A DNA stretch of 64,000 nt from Pseudomonas sp. ERMR1:02. Its GTDB lineage: Bacteria; Pseudomonadota; Gammaproteobacteria; Pseudomonadales; Pseudomonadaceae. Below, piece after piece: positions 43,750 to 51,044 of this stretch. The first letter of the stretch is position 1, and every line of letters starts with the position of its first letter. The stretch spans positions 310,001-374,000 of the forward strand of contig NZ_NKJI01000006.1 in assembly GCF_002277815.1 (NCBI RefSeq), read 5' to 3'. Position numbers and translations under genes: made by a program. Below the pieces are notes generated by a model. That model was not told where the DNA came from, did no database searches, and worked only from the letters and a program-made list of their open reading frames with translations.

Positions 43750-43854
43750 TGTAGGAGCGAGGCTTGCCCGCGATGGACGTCAACGATAACGCGGGCTGCC
43801 TGAGTGATCGCGGTGTCTGGACGTTTTTCGCGAGCAAGCTTCGCTCCTACAGGG
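43750..43854. repeat. REPIN with mixed arms
   Basis: TGTAGGAGCGAGGCTTGCCC plus GCGATGG at the left and TTCGCGAGCAAGCTTCGCTC plus CTACAGGG at the right; the inner GTCAACGATAACGCGGGCTG is shared with other copies. Confidence 0.9.
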
Positions 43855-43863
43855 AGATCCCGA

Positions 43864-44433
43864 TCACTGGTTTTGGGTGGAGGGTTCGGCGGGCAATGGT
43901 CGTGCCGGTGTGCTGTTCAACCAATTCGCCAACAGCCGGGTCGACAGCGGAATGAAGAAGTAGACCATCAACGGCGTCAGGCACAGGGTGCTGATGAACA
44001 CCCGAGGCAGCAGCGAAATTTCGCCCAGCAACGGCCCCAGTACAAAGTTGAACAGCAAGGACACTGGAAAGAACGCCAGCCAGATTGCCACCGCCTGCTT
44101 CCAGCCTGGCGGCCGATGGCCGGCAGCGCCGAACCAGCCTTCGATGCCACTGACCCGATGTTCCGTCGGATGGGCGAACAAGTCGCTGCCGCGTGCCAGC
44201 CATGCGGTGCGCGACGCGGAATGCTCCCAGGCATGCAGGGTCGGTTCGTCGACGAAGCGGAAGATGATCTGGAACTCGTCATCGTCGGGCGGCGGAGCCA
44301 GCACGCCGGAACCGAGATAACCGGGGAAGTCTGTGGCCAATTGTTCGCCTTCGCGCAACCAGGCGATCAGGTCCTGATAACGCCCATCGGCGACACGGCG
44401 CGCGACCATCAGCGTGACGGGTGAGGTAGACAT
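43864..44433 (-). CDS. Antibiotic biosynthesis monooxygenase-like domain protein with two C-terminal membrane helices
   Basis: A 189-residue protein. Residues 5-95 resemble an ABM ferredoxin-like domain (VTLMVARRVADGRYQDLIAW; FQIIFRFVDEPTLHAWEHSA), and residues about 113-175 hold two hydrophobic segments (AVAIWLAFFPVSLLFNFVLG; VFISTLCLTPLMVYFFIPLS). Such ABM plus membrane-anchor proteins are known in bacteria but not characterised. The start at 44433 has GGAGATACATA upstream. It is divergent from the MerR gene, so a shared control region is possible. Confidence 0.8.
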   Translation of the reverse strand: MSTSPVTLMVARRVADGRYQDLIAWLREGEQLATDFPGYLGSGVLAPPPDDDEFQIIFRFVDEPTLHAWEHSASRTAWLARGSDLFAHPTEHRVSGIEGWFGAAGHRPPGWKQAVAIWLAFFPVSLLFNFVLGPLLGEISLLPRVFISTLCLTPLMVYFFIPLSTRLLANWLNSTPARPLPAEPSTQNQ

Positions 44434-44577
44434 TATGTATCTCCGTAAACAAACGCGTCGCTCCGGGTAGGAGTTTCGCCAGACGCAGCGCCGGGGTGGT
44501 GGGCCGCGTCTCGTGACAAGCAAGGATTATTCCTGATTCTATTCGCGACGTCTGTGACCTGCGTATCAATCAATGGC

Positions 44578-44608
44578 TTGAACCTTGATGGGGCGAGAGA
44601 GTTAGAAT
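44578..44608 (+). promoter_or_regulatory. Candidate promoter of the MerR gene
   Basis: TTGAAC at 44578-44583 and TAGAAT at 44603-44608 with a 19-base spacer. A long spacer of 19 is typical of promoters controlled by MerR-type regulators, so autoregulation is possible. Prediction only. Confidence 0.4.
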
Positions 44609-44636
44609 GGGATCCAACCAACACAGGGCCCTCCAG

Positions 44637-45596
44637 ATGCCTGTTCTGACTGACATTGCTCCTGGTGAGTCGCCTACGCTTTCTCTTGAACGGGAAGAGC
44701 TTTTTCCCATTCGCGAGGTGGCGCGGCTGACTGGAGTCAACCCGGTCACGCTTCGCGCATGGGAACGACGTTATGGCCTTATCGTGCCAACACGCACCGA
44801 AAGCGGGCATCGCCTGTATTCCATGACCGATATTGAACGTGTGCGCAGCATCCTCGACTGGATCGAGCGCGGCGTGGCGGTCAGCAAAATTGGCAAGATA
44901 CTGGCCAAGGCGGCACCGCTTCAGGCGCTGTCGCACATCATCCCCAACGACCTTGTACAGGCCGATTACGCACAATGGCAGTTGCAGGTCCAGGCCGCGG
45001 TGAATGCCTTCGACGATGCTCAACTGGAGCGGGTCTACGGACAGATTTTTTCCACTTACTCCCAGGCGGTCGTGTTCCAGGACATCCTTATCCCGCTGTG
45101 GAAGCACTTGCTGCAACGCCAGGATTCATTTGGCAGGGCCAGCGAGTGGCTGTTCCTGGATAGTTTTCTGCGCTCACGGGTTTTGCAGCGTTTGATGTTG
45201 ATCCGTGACACGCAACCAAGGCGAGTCATCGTCAGTGCTCTGGCAGGCCAGTGCCGGGAGCTTGAGTTGCTGATCGCCGCCCTGTTCCTGAGCAGCGGAC
45301 AGACCGGTGTGCGCGTGTTGACCATCGGCCAGCCGTTCGACGAATTGACGCTGGTCTGCGAAAGAATCAAGCCTAAGGCGCTTGTGCTGTTTTCCAATCA
45401 CGTACCCGCCCCCGAATTGCCACGACGTTTGAATCGCCTGGCGATGAGTCTGGATTGTCCGGTGTTGCTGGCCGGCGACGCTTCCGATCTGGCTCAGCAA
45501 AGCCTGGCCGGATCGTCGATCGGCTGTCTGGGCAATGAAGGCATGGTGATGCGCCAGCGACTGAAACTGTTCCTGGCGGGCAACCTGGATACCTGA
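44637..45596 (+). CDS. MerR-family transcriptional regulator (CarH/LitR-like, probable B12 ligand absent)
   Basis: A 319-residue regulator. The N-terminal MerR helix-turn-helix is FPIREVARLTGVNPVTLRAW followed by ERRYGLIVPTRTESGHRLYS. A helical domain and a C-terminal flavodoxin-like domain follow, as in light- and B12-dependent CarH/LitR proteins. In this copy the usual DxHxxG cobalt-ligand motif is replaced by GQCRELELLI, so B12 binding is doubtful. The ATG at 44637 is chosen because an earlier ATG at 44607 overlaps the likely -10 box. Convergent with the PilZ-like/LOV pair, 2 bases between stops. Related Pseudomonas MerR genes are often beside photolyase genes; none is here. Confidence 0.85.
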   Translation: MPVLTDIAPGESPTLSLEREELFPIREVARLTGVNPVTLRAWERRYGLIVPTRTESGHRLYSMTDIERVRSILDWIERGVAVSKIGKILAKAAPLQALSHIIPNDLVQADYAQWQLQVQAAVNAFDDAQLERVYGQIFSTYSQAVVFQDILIPLWKHLLQRQDSFGRASEWLFLDSFLRSRVLQRLMLIRDTQPRRVIVSALAGQCRELELLIAALFLSSGQTGVRVLTIGQPFDELTLVCERIKPKALVLFSNHVPAPELPRRLNRLAMSLDCPVLLAGDASDLAQQSLAGSSIGCLGNEGMVMRQRLKLFLAGNLDT

Positions 45597-45598
45597 AG

Positions 45599-46258
45599 TC
45601 AGAGATGCATGGCGGGGTGGGTCAACCGGTGCTGCTGCAGGATGTACTGACGCAGGCGTTCGGTTTCATCGTTGTCGCTCTGGCTTAACTGGTAAGCATA
45701 GAAGCCCTGCTCGGTTTCTTTCTCGAAAGTGCCGCGCAAGGCGATGCGCTCATAGCCTGACGGACTGAACCATAACGCGAAATGTTTCGGCGCTTTGGTC
45801 TTGTTGCGAACCTCCAGCAAAACACCCTTGAACGACACTTCGTGCACCCACATCGTGCCAGGCTGGCCCTGGGCGTTTTCCAGCGCTACCGGTTCGTCGA
45901 GCACCAACCGCCATGGTCGAACCAGCGGCCCGTCTTCATAGATGCTCGGAACGCCCAATCGCAGATGCAGCGCATGAAACTCGTCTTCCACCAGATGCAG
46001 AGGAAAAGTCATTTGCTGATTTTCGAAGTTGGCTTGAATGGTGACTTGCTCATGGGCAGCAAGGCGCGTGAGCAAGTCACGGATCTGCGAACCACCGTTG
46101 ACGAGCAGACTCGACGTCGCGTCCCGCACATTGAGTTGCGGGTTGTGTTGCATGGTCTGGATAAAATCCAGTTCGTCCTGGGTCAGGAGCGCGTCGCGTT
46201 GCATGGCAGGCTCGAAAGAAAAAGTTACAAAGTCATTGGTGATTGTAGTTAATGACAT
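45599..46258 (-). CDS. PilZ-like (flagellar brake type) protein
   Basis: A 219-residue protein with a YcgR-like N-terminal half and a PilZ-like C-terminal half. The C-terminal pattern includes RPWRLVLDEPV, WVHEVSFKGVLLEV (in the place of the D/NxSxxG motif) and a closing FYAYQLSQSDNDETERLRQY. The c-di-GMP motif is degenerate (RPWR rather than RxxxR, E for D/N), so binding is uncertain. Its start codon directly follows the stop of the LOV gene with no gap, so the two are surely translated from one message. Function inferred only from domain resemblance. Confidence 0.65.
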   Translation of the reverse strand: MSLTTITNDFVTFSFEPAMQRDALLTQDELDFIQTMQHNPQLNVRDATSSLLVNGGSQIRDLLTRLAAHEQVTIQANFENQQMTFPLHLVEDEFHALHLRLGVPSIYEDGPLVRPWRLVLDEPVALENAQGQPGTMWVHEVSFKGVLLEVRNKTKAPKHFALWFSPSGYERIALRGTFEKETEQGFYAYQLSQSDNDETERLRQYILQQHRLTHPAMHL

Positions 46259-46735
46259 TTAATTCGCTGATTTGTTTGAGCCGTTCGTCGCCTTGAGTGC
46301 GGCAAGCTCGGCCTGGACTTCGGCCAATTGCGCTTCAAGCTGCACAACCCGCTGCTGAGCCTTGACCTGCACGGTCACATCTTTCTGCACGCCGATAAAA
46401 TAGACCTGTCCGTCATTCGGGTTTTTCACTGTCGAAAGGGACAGCTCATTCCAGAACGGTGTGCCGTCCTTGCGATAGTTGCGCAGGATTTCCCGGCACG
46501 ATCCTTCACTATTCAACGCGTCCCGAATCTTCGGCAGCGCGTTCTGATCGCGGTCACCGGATTGCAGGAAACGGCAATCCTGATAGAGGATTTCTTCGCT
46601 GGAATAACCGGTCAGGCGTTCGAACGCCGGGTTGACGTAAATCAGGATCTTGTCTTGATCGCCTTCCTTTTCGGCAATCACGATGCCGTCGTTGGAAGCA
46701 TTAATGGCCAGTTGCAGCAGTTTGGCGTTGATCAT
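46259..46735 (-). CDS. Short LOV blue-light photoreceptor (PAS/LOV protein)
   Basis: A 158-residue protein made of a LOV domain and a C-terminal helix, like the short LOV proteins of P. putida (PpSB1-LOV). The photoactive cysteine is Cys54 in YQDCRFLQ. FMN contacts Arg55, Asn86 (RNYRKDG), Asn96 (FWNELS) and Gln117 (IGVQKD) are all present. The first of the two arginines tied to slow dark recovery in PpSB1 is kept (Arg62); the second position is leucine (Leu67). The C-terminal RVVQLEAQLAEVQAELAALK is a coiled-coil J-alpha helix, suiting dimer signalling without an effector domain. Ribosome site AAGGAAGG is upstream. It is the first gene of a unit with the PilZ-like gene. Confidence 0.93.
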   Translation of the reverse strand: MINAKLLQLAINASNDGIVIAEKEGDQDKILIYVNPAFERLTGYSSEEILYQDCRFLQSGDRDQNALPKIRDALNSEGSCREILRNYRKDGTPFWNELSLSTVKNPNDGQVYFIGVQKDVTVQVKAQQRVVQLEAQLAEVQAELAALKATNGSNKSAN

Positions 46736-46837
46736 CGGTGAAACCCTTCCTTGTTGGTTGTCTGGGTCATTCTAAAAGAACAATGCTGACCGTGCTGTTA
46801 ATATCCCGGTCTTTTACTCAGCTTCAGGATCAGATTG

Positions 46838-47293
46838 ATGAAAGTCGCCATCATTTCCGGCTCGGTGTACGGCACGGCAGAAGAAGTTGCCCGCCATGCC
46901 GCGAACATTTTGAAAGCCGCCGGTTTCGAAACCTGGCACAACCCGCGTGCAAGCCTGGTCGATATTCAGGCTTTTGCCCCCGAAGCTTTCCTGGCCGTGA
47001 CCTCGACAACCGGCATGGGCGAGTTGCCGGATAACTTGCAGCCGCTGTATTTCGCGATTCGCGACCAGTTGCCGGCAGCATGGCGTGGTTTGCCGGGTGC
47101 GGTGATCGGTCTGGGCGATGCAAGTTATGGCGATACGTTCTGCGGCGGCGGCGAACTGATGCGTGAGTTGTTCGGCGAGCTGGGCATCCGCGAAGTCCTG
47201 CCGATGCTGCGCCTGGACGCCAGCGAAAGCGTGACCCCGGAGGCGGACGCCGAGCCCTGGCTGGCGGAACTGGTCGTCGCGCTTAAAGGCTGA
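46838..47293 (+). CDS. Flavodoxin (MioC-like)
   Basis: A 151-residue FMN-binding electron carrier. The phosphate loop is SGSVYGTAEEVA near residue 8 and the flavin-stacking loops are TSTTGMGELPDNLQPLY and GLGDASYGDTFCGGG. The ATG at 46838 has AGGATCAG upstream. Divergent from the LOV gene with about 100 bases between the starts, so the two control regions overlap. Partner reductase unknown. Confidence 0.9.
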   Translation: MKVAIISGSVYGTAEEVARHAANILKAAGFETWHNPRASLVDIQAFAPEAFLAVTSTTGMGELPDNLQPLYFAIRDQLPAAWRGLPGAVIGLGDASYGDTFCGGGELMRELFGELGIREVLPMLRLDASESVTPEADAEPWLAELVVALKG

Positions 47294-47337
47294 TCGACTG
47301 ACACGGGCGCTCGCAACGGCGCTCGTCATGCTTCTGA

Positions 47338-47361
47338 CGGGGCAGCTCAAAACATGCCCCG
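47338..47361. other. Hairpin after the flavodoxin gene
   Basis: CGGGGCA-GCTCAAAACA-TGCCCCG followed by CATCTTCTTT; a weak terminator at best. The rest of the 232-base gap to the aldolase gene holds nothing I can identify apart from a CATAAT box at about 47498. Confidence 0.4.
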
Positions 47362-47525
47362 CATCTTCTTTGGCGGCAGTCGTTTGACATGGATCCAAAC
47401 TTCATGCCCCGCTGACTCGTTCGGCCATCAAGCTGGCTGCGAATGCAACTACGCGAACCCGGATGGCTGACTAGACTCGATAGTCATTGGAAACACTCCA
47501 TAATAAAAACCAGAGGTTCCTAGCC

Positions 47526-48308
47526 GTGAGCGTAGCCCCCGTCCAATCGCCACACAGTGTCAAAGAGCTGGTCAGCCCCGCCGAATGGCAGACCCGCGTC
47601 GACCTCGCTGCCTGTTACCGCCTGGTGGCCCAGCATGGCTGGGATGATCTGATTTTCACCCACATCTCCGCCAAAGTACCCGGCACCGAAGACTTCCTCA
47701 TCAACCCGTTCGGGCTGATGTTTCACGAAATGACTGCGTCGAGTCTGGTCAAGGTTGATCAAGCCGGCAACAAGCTGATGGACAGTCCCTACGAAATCAA
47801 TCCGGCCGGGTACACCATCCACAGTGCGGTGCATGAAGTCCGTCACGATGTCGTCTGTGTATTGCACACTCACACGGCGTCCGGCGTTGCGGTGTCGGCG
47901 CAGAAACAGGGCGTATTGCCGATCAGCCAGCAGTCGCTGTTCGTCCTGTCCAGCCTGGCATATCACGCCTACGAAGGCGTAGCGCTTAATCATGAAGAAA
48001 AAGCGCGACTGCAAGCCGACCTTGGGGAAAACAATTTCCTGATGCTGCACAACCACGGTCTGCTGACCTGTGGCAGCACCATCGCCGACACGTTCCTGAT
48101 GATGTTCACCTTCCAGCGTGCATGCGATATCCAGGTCATGGCGCAGACTGGTGGCGCGGAGCTGATCGCTATCGAGCCGCAGATTCTGGCGGGTGCAAAG
48201 GCGATGATCGCCGGCGTCACCAAAAGTGCTCAAGGGATGGGCGGAGCGTTGGCCTGGCCAGCGCTGCTGCGCAAACTCGATAAACAAGACCCCGGTTATA
48301 AACTCTGA
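47526..48308 (+). CDS. Class II aldolase/adducin family protein
   Basis: A 260-residue member of the zinc-dependent class II aldolase/adducin family. Metal-ligand histidines are visible in VLHTHTASGVAV and LHNHGLLTCG. The GTG at 47526, preceded by AGAGGTT, is taken as start since the upstream residues are not family-like. The substrate is not known; members include fuculose-phosphate aldolase and adducin-like proteins with no aldol activity. The next gene overlaps it by one base. Confidence 0.88.
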   Translation: MSVAPVQSPHSVKELVSPAEWQTRVDLAACYRLVAQHGWDDLIFTHISAKVPGTEDFLINPFGLMFHEMTASSLVKVDQAGNKLMDSPYEINPAGYTIHSAVHEVRHDVVCVLHTHTASGVAVSAQKQGVLPISQQSLFVLSSLAYHAYEGVALNHEEKARLQADLGENNFLMLHNHGLLTCGSTIADTFLMMFTFQRACDIQVMAQTGGAELIAIEPQILAGAKAMIAGVTKSAQGMGGALAWPALLRKLDKQDPGYKL

Positions 48309-49210
48309 TGGCGCTCGCCGAGATTCCCCTGTCTGTATGGCGCAAACGCAGCCAGACGTTTGTGTTCCGTGACCAGACCATCCGCTACTGGACGGCGGGG
48401 CAGGGTGAGCCGCTGCTGCTCATTCATGGCTTCCCAAGCGCCAGTTGGGACTGGCATTACCTGTGGCAGCCACTGACTCAGCGCTATCGCGTAATAGCCT
48501 GCGACATGCTTGGTTTTGGCGACTCGGCCAAACCGGCGAACCACGAATACAGCTTGATGGAGCAGGCCGATCTGCAACAGGCGCTGCTGGCTCACTTGAG
48601 TGTCGAGCAGCCGCTGCATTTGCTGGCCCACGACTATGGCGACAGCGTGGCTCAGGAGCTTTTGGCCCGGCATTACGAATCGAAGATCAATCTCGCAAGC
48701 TGTGTGTTCCTCAATGGCGGGTTGTTTCCGGAAACCCATCGTCCTGTCCTGATGCAAAAACTGCTGCTCAGCCCTCTGGGCTGGGTGATCGGTCGCGCGT
48801 TCAGTCGTGATGGGCTGGTGAAGAGTTTTCGCCAGATCTTCGGTCCGCACACCCGTCCCAGCGAAAGCGAGATGGACGACTTCTGGAGCCTGGTCGAAAC
48901 CAATAACGGCCCAAAGATCATGCACAAATTGATCACGTACATTCCCGAGCGACGAGCGCAACGTGAGCGTTGGGTCGCAGCGATGCAGCGTGGGGACGTG
49001 CCGCTGCGGGTCATTGATGGCGAAGTCGACCCGATCTCAGGCGCGCACATGGTCGCGCGTTATCGGGAGCTGATACCCGACCCGGACGCCGTGTTGTTAA
49101 GCAACATCGGCCATTACCCACAGATCGAAGCACCATGCCAGGTGCTCAAGCACTACCTGGCGTTTCGTGATCGGCTGATGTTGCCACCACTCAAAGTAGC
49201 CTGCTCATAG
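48308..49210 (+). CDS. Alpha/beta hydrolase (haloalkane dehalogenase/epoxide hydrolase-like)
   Basis: A 300-residue alpha/beta hydrolase. The oxyanion motif is LLIHGFPSASWDWHY and the nucleophile elbow is LLAHDYGDSVAQ with Asp109, so the nucleophile is aspartate, as in haloalkane dehalogenases and epoxide hydrolases, not serine. The acid is probably in DGEVDPISGAH and the histidine in SNIGHYPQIEAP. The ATG overlaps the aldolase stop (TGATG), so the two genes are coupled. Substrate unknown. Confidence 0.88.
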   Translation: MALAEIPLSVWRKRSQTFVFRDQTIRYWTAGQGEPLLLIHGFPSASWDWHYLWQPLTQRYRVIACDMLGFGDSAKPANHEYSLMEQADLQQALLAHLSVEQPLHLLAHDYGDSVAQELLARHYESKINLASCVFLNGGLFPETHRPVLMQKLLLSPLGWVIGRAFSRDGLVKSFRQIFGPHTRPSESEMDDFWSLVETNNGPKIMHKLITYIPERRAQRERWVAAMQRGDVPLRVIDGEVDPISGAHMVARYRELIPDPDAVLLSNIGHYPQIEAPCQVLKHYLAFRDRLMLPPLKVACS

Positions 49211-49214
49211 TACT

Positions 49215-49287
49215 TGTAGGAGCCGGCTTGCTGGCGAAACGGTGGTGGCCTTGACGACGCCTTCGCTGGCAAGCCAGCTCCTACAGG
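49215..49287. repeat. REPIN (GAGCCGGCTTGCTGGCGAA type), copy 1 of a tandem pair
   Basis: TGTAGGAGCCGGCTTGCTGG plus CGAA and its inverse TTCGCTGGCAAGCCAGCTCC plus TACAGG. Copy 2 follows 104 bases on with 3 differences in 73. Confidence 0.93.
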
Positions 49288-49318
49288 ACTCCTGCTTGAT
49301 TGGGGTGCGACACATATC

Positions 49319-49391
49319 TGTAGGAGCCGGCTTGCTGGCGAAGCGGTGGTGGCCTTGATGACGTCTTCGCTGGCAAGCCAGCTCCTACAGG
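49319..49391. repeat. REPIN (GAGCCGGCTTGCTGGCGAA type), copy 2 of a tandem pair
   Basis: Same 73-base unit as at 49215-49287, differing at A/G, C/T and C/T positions in the inner part; both arms are intact. Confidence 0.93.
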
Positions 49392-49507
49392 GTAGCCATC
49401 ATCCCCCTGCCTTATCGCACACCATTCAGCCTCCCCGCTGTTCATTGTGACCCGCAGCGCCGTGCCTGAAACTCCGGAGTAATGTCCTTGGCCTGCTGGA
49501 GTTCCCC

Positions 49508-50419
49508 ATGAATGAGTCTGTGCGCTTCGAAGATAAAGTCGTGATCATCACCGGTGCAGGTGGCGGCCTGGGACGGGCGCATGCACTGTTGTTCGCCAGG
49601 CAGGGCGCCAAAGTGCTGGTCAACGACCTTGGCGGCTCGACCCAGGGCGAAGGCGCCAACGCTTCGGCGGCAGATCGCGTAGTGGCGGAAATTCGCGACG
49701 CCGGCGGCACCGCCGTGGCCAACCACGACTCGGTCACCGATGGCGACAAAATCGTGCAACACGCCCTCGACGCTTTCGGTCGCGTCGATGTCGTTGTCAA
49801 CAACGCCGGCATCCTGCGCGACAAGACCTTCCACAAAATGGAAGACGCCGACTGGGATCTGGTTTACCGCGTCCACGTCGAAGGCGCCTACAAAGTCACC
49901 CGCGCCGCGTGGCCACACATGCGCGAGCAAAACTACGGCCGAGTGATCTTCACTGCTTCCACATCAGGCATCTACGGCAACTTCGGCCAATCCAACTACG
50001 GCATGGCCAAACTCGGCCTCTACGGCCTGACCCGCACCCTGGCCATCGAAGGCCGCAAGAACAACATCCTGGTCAACGCCATCGCCCCCACCGGCGGCAC
50101 CCGCATGACCGAAGGCCTGATCCCGCCGCAAGTATTCGAACAACTCAAACCTGAACTGGTCAGCCCGCTGGTGGTGTACCTGGCCAGCGAAAACTGCCAG
50201 GAAACTTCCGGCCTGTTCGAGGTTGGCGGCGGCTGGATGGGCAAGGTTCGCTGGGAACGCAGCCTTGGCGCCGGGTTCGACCCACGGGTTGGTTTCTCCC
50301 CGGAGGATGTCGCGGCGCATTGGCAGCAGATCTGTGATTTCGAGGGGGCGGCGCATCCGAAGGACAATATTGAAGCGTTGAAGGAAATGATGGGGAATTT
50401 GCAGAAGTACTCGCTCTGA
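49508..50419 (+). CDS. Short-chain dehydrogenase (MFE-2 3-hydroxyacyl-CoA dehydrogenase type)
   Basis: A 303-residue NAD(P)-dependent SDR. The nucleotide motif is TGAGGGLGRAHALLFARQGA, NNAG is in VVVNNAGILRDKTF, and YGMAK supplies the catalytic Tyr and Lys. The pattern NDLGGSTQGEG with a long C-terminal tail is typical of the dehydrogenase part of peroxisomal multifunctional enzyme 2, so a role in acyl-CoA beta-oxidation is likely. The ATG at 49508 follows TGGAGTTCCCC. It stands upstream of, but about 0.6 kb from, the DUF1302 gene. Confidence 0.88.
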   Translation: MNESVRFEDKVVIITGAGGGLGRAHALLFARQGAKVLVNDLGGSTQGEGANASAADRVVAEIRDAGGTAVANHDSVTDGDKIVQHALDAFGRVDVVVNNAGILRDKTFHKMEDADWDLVYRVHVEGAYKVTRAAWPHMREQNYGRVIFTASTSGIYGNFGQSNYGMAKLGLYGLTRTLAIEGRKNNILVNAIAPTGGTRMTEGLIPPQVFEQLKPELVSPLVVYLASENCQETSGLFEVGGGWMGKVRWERSLGAGFDPRVGFSPEDVAAHWQQICDFEGAAHPKDNIEALKEMMGNLQKYSL

Positions 50420-50497
50420 TTCCGCTTTGTCCGGCAGGGCCTGCGCGGGTCCTGCCATCCCTCCGATTTGCCCCTTCGCTTGAAACCCACCGCCCAT

Positions 50498-50524
50498 AAA
50501 AAGGCCGCTGCAAACGCAGCGGCC
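50498..50524 (-). terminator. Strong intrinsic terminator oriented to the minus strand
   Basis: Read on the minus strand it is GGCCGCTGC-GTTT-GCAGCGGCC followed by TTTTT. On the plus strand the stem is followed by AAAGC and so would not terminate the SDR transcript. No minus-strand gene lies upstream for over 6 kb, so an unannotated minus-strand RNA from 50.5-51.0 kb is possible. Confidence 0.8.
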
Positions 50525-50718
50525 AAAGCAAGACGTTGGATCCAGGAGCTACAAATCAACGTCGGTGTACACGGGGCGATGACTCGAAATCTTCAAATCA
50601 TCTGAAATCTGTGAAAGCCCGGCAAGAATAAGTCTTTGCTGGCAAAGGAAAAACAGCGATTCCAGACATGCTCTGTTACAGGGCACGCAACAGTCGAATT
50701 TCCTGACAGCACTTTCAC

Positions 50719-50852
50719 TGTAGCAGCTGCCGCAGGCTGCGTTCGGCTGCGTAGCAGTCGCTGGATAAATAATTTCGGTGTTTCAGGATTACCGTGCTCG
50801 CAGGTTTTGCGACTGCTGCGCAGTCGAACGCAGCCTTCGGCAGCTGCTACAG
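50719..50852. repeat. Long inverted repeat, second REP family (TGTAGCAGCTG type)
   Basis: TGTAGCAGCTGCCGCAGGCT and CGCAGCCTTCGGCAGCTGCT are the outer arms and GCAGTCG and CGACTGC the inner arms. The whole 134 bases align with 8870-9003. It fills part of the 625-base gap before the DUF1302 gene; the rest of that gap shows no convincing gene. Confidence 0.8.
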
Positions 50853-51044
50853 AGTGTGCGTTTTTTATGGCTCATGCGTTCGGCTAATAGCGCTCCATCG
50901 AGGCGATCCATAGTCGCCGCAAAACCCCATTCCATGCACTCGATAATCCTTTGGAGGTACACCTCAAATACCTCCTTGGTGCGCTTATCGCCCTTGGCAG
51001 GCGGCAGTAGGGTGAGGCCTTCTGTCACTCACCGGGGAAGACGC

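Noticed and set aside
49215..49391. Tandem repeats as a CRISPR array
   Set aside because: Only two units, each an internal inverted pair, with no spacer pattern and no cas genes in the window.
50789..51028. 79-codon minus-strand frame ahead of the DUF1302 gene, upstream of the orphan terminator
   Set aside because: Its C-terminal half is the translated repeat element, so a coding role is doubtful; kept only as part of the possible RNA finding.
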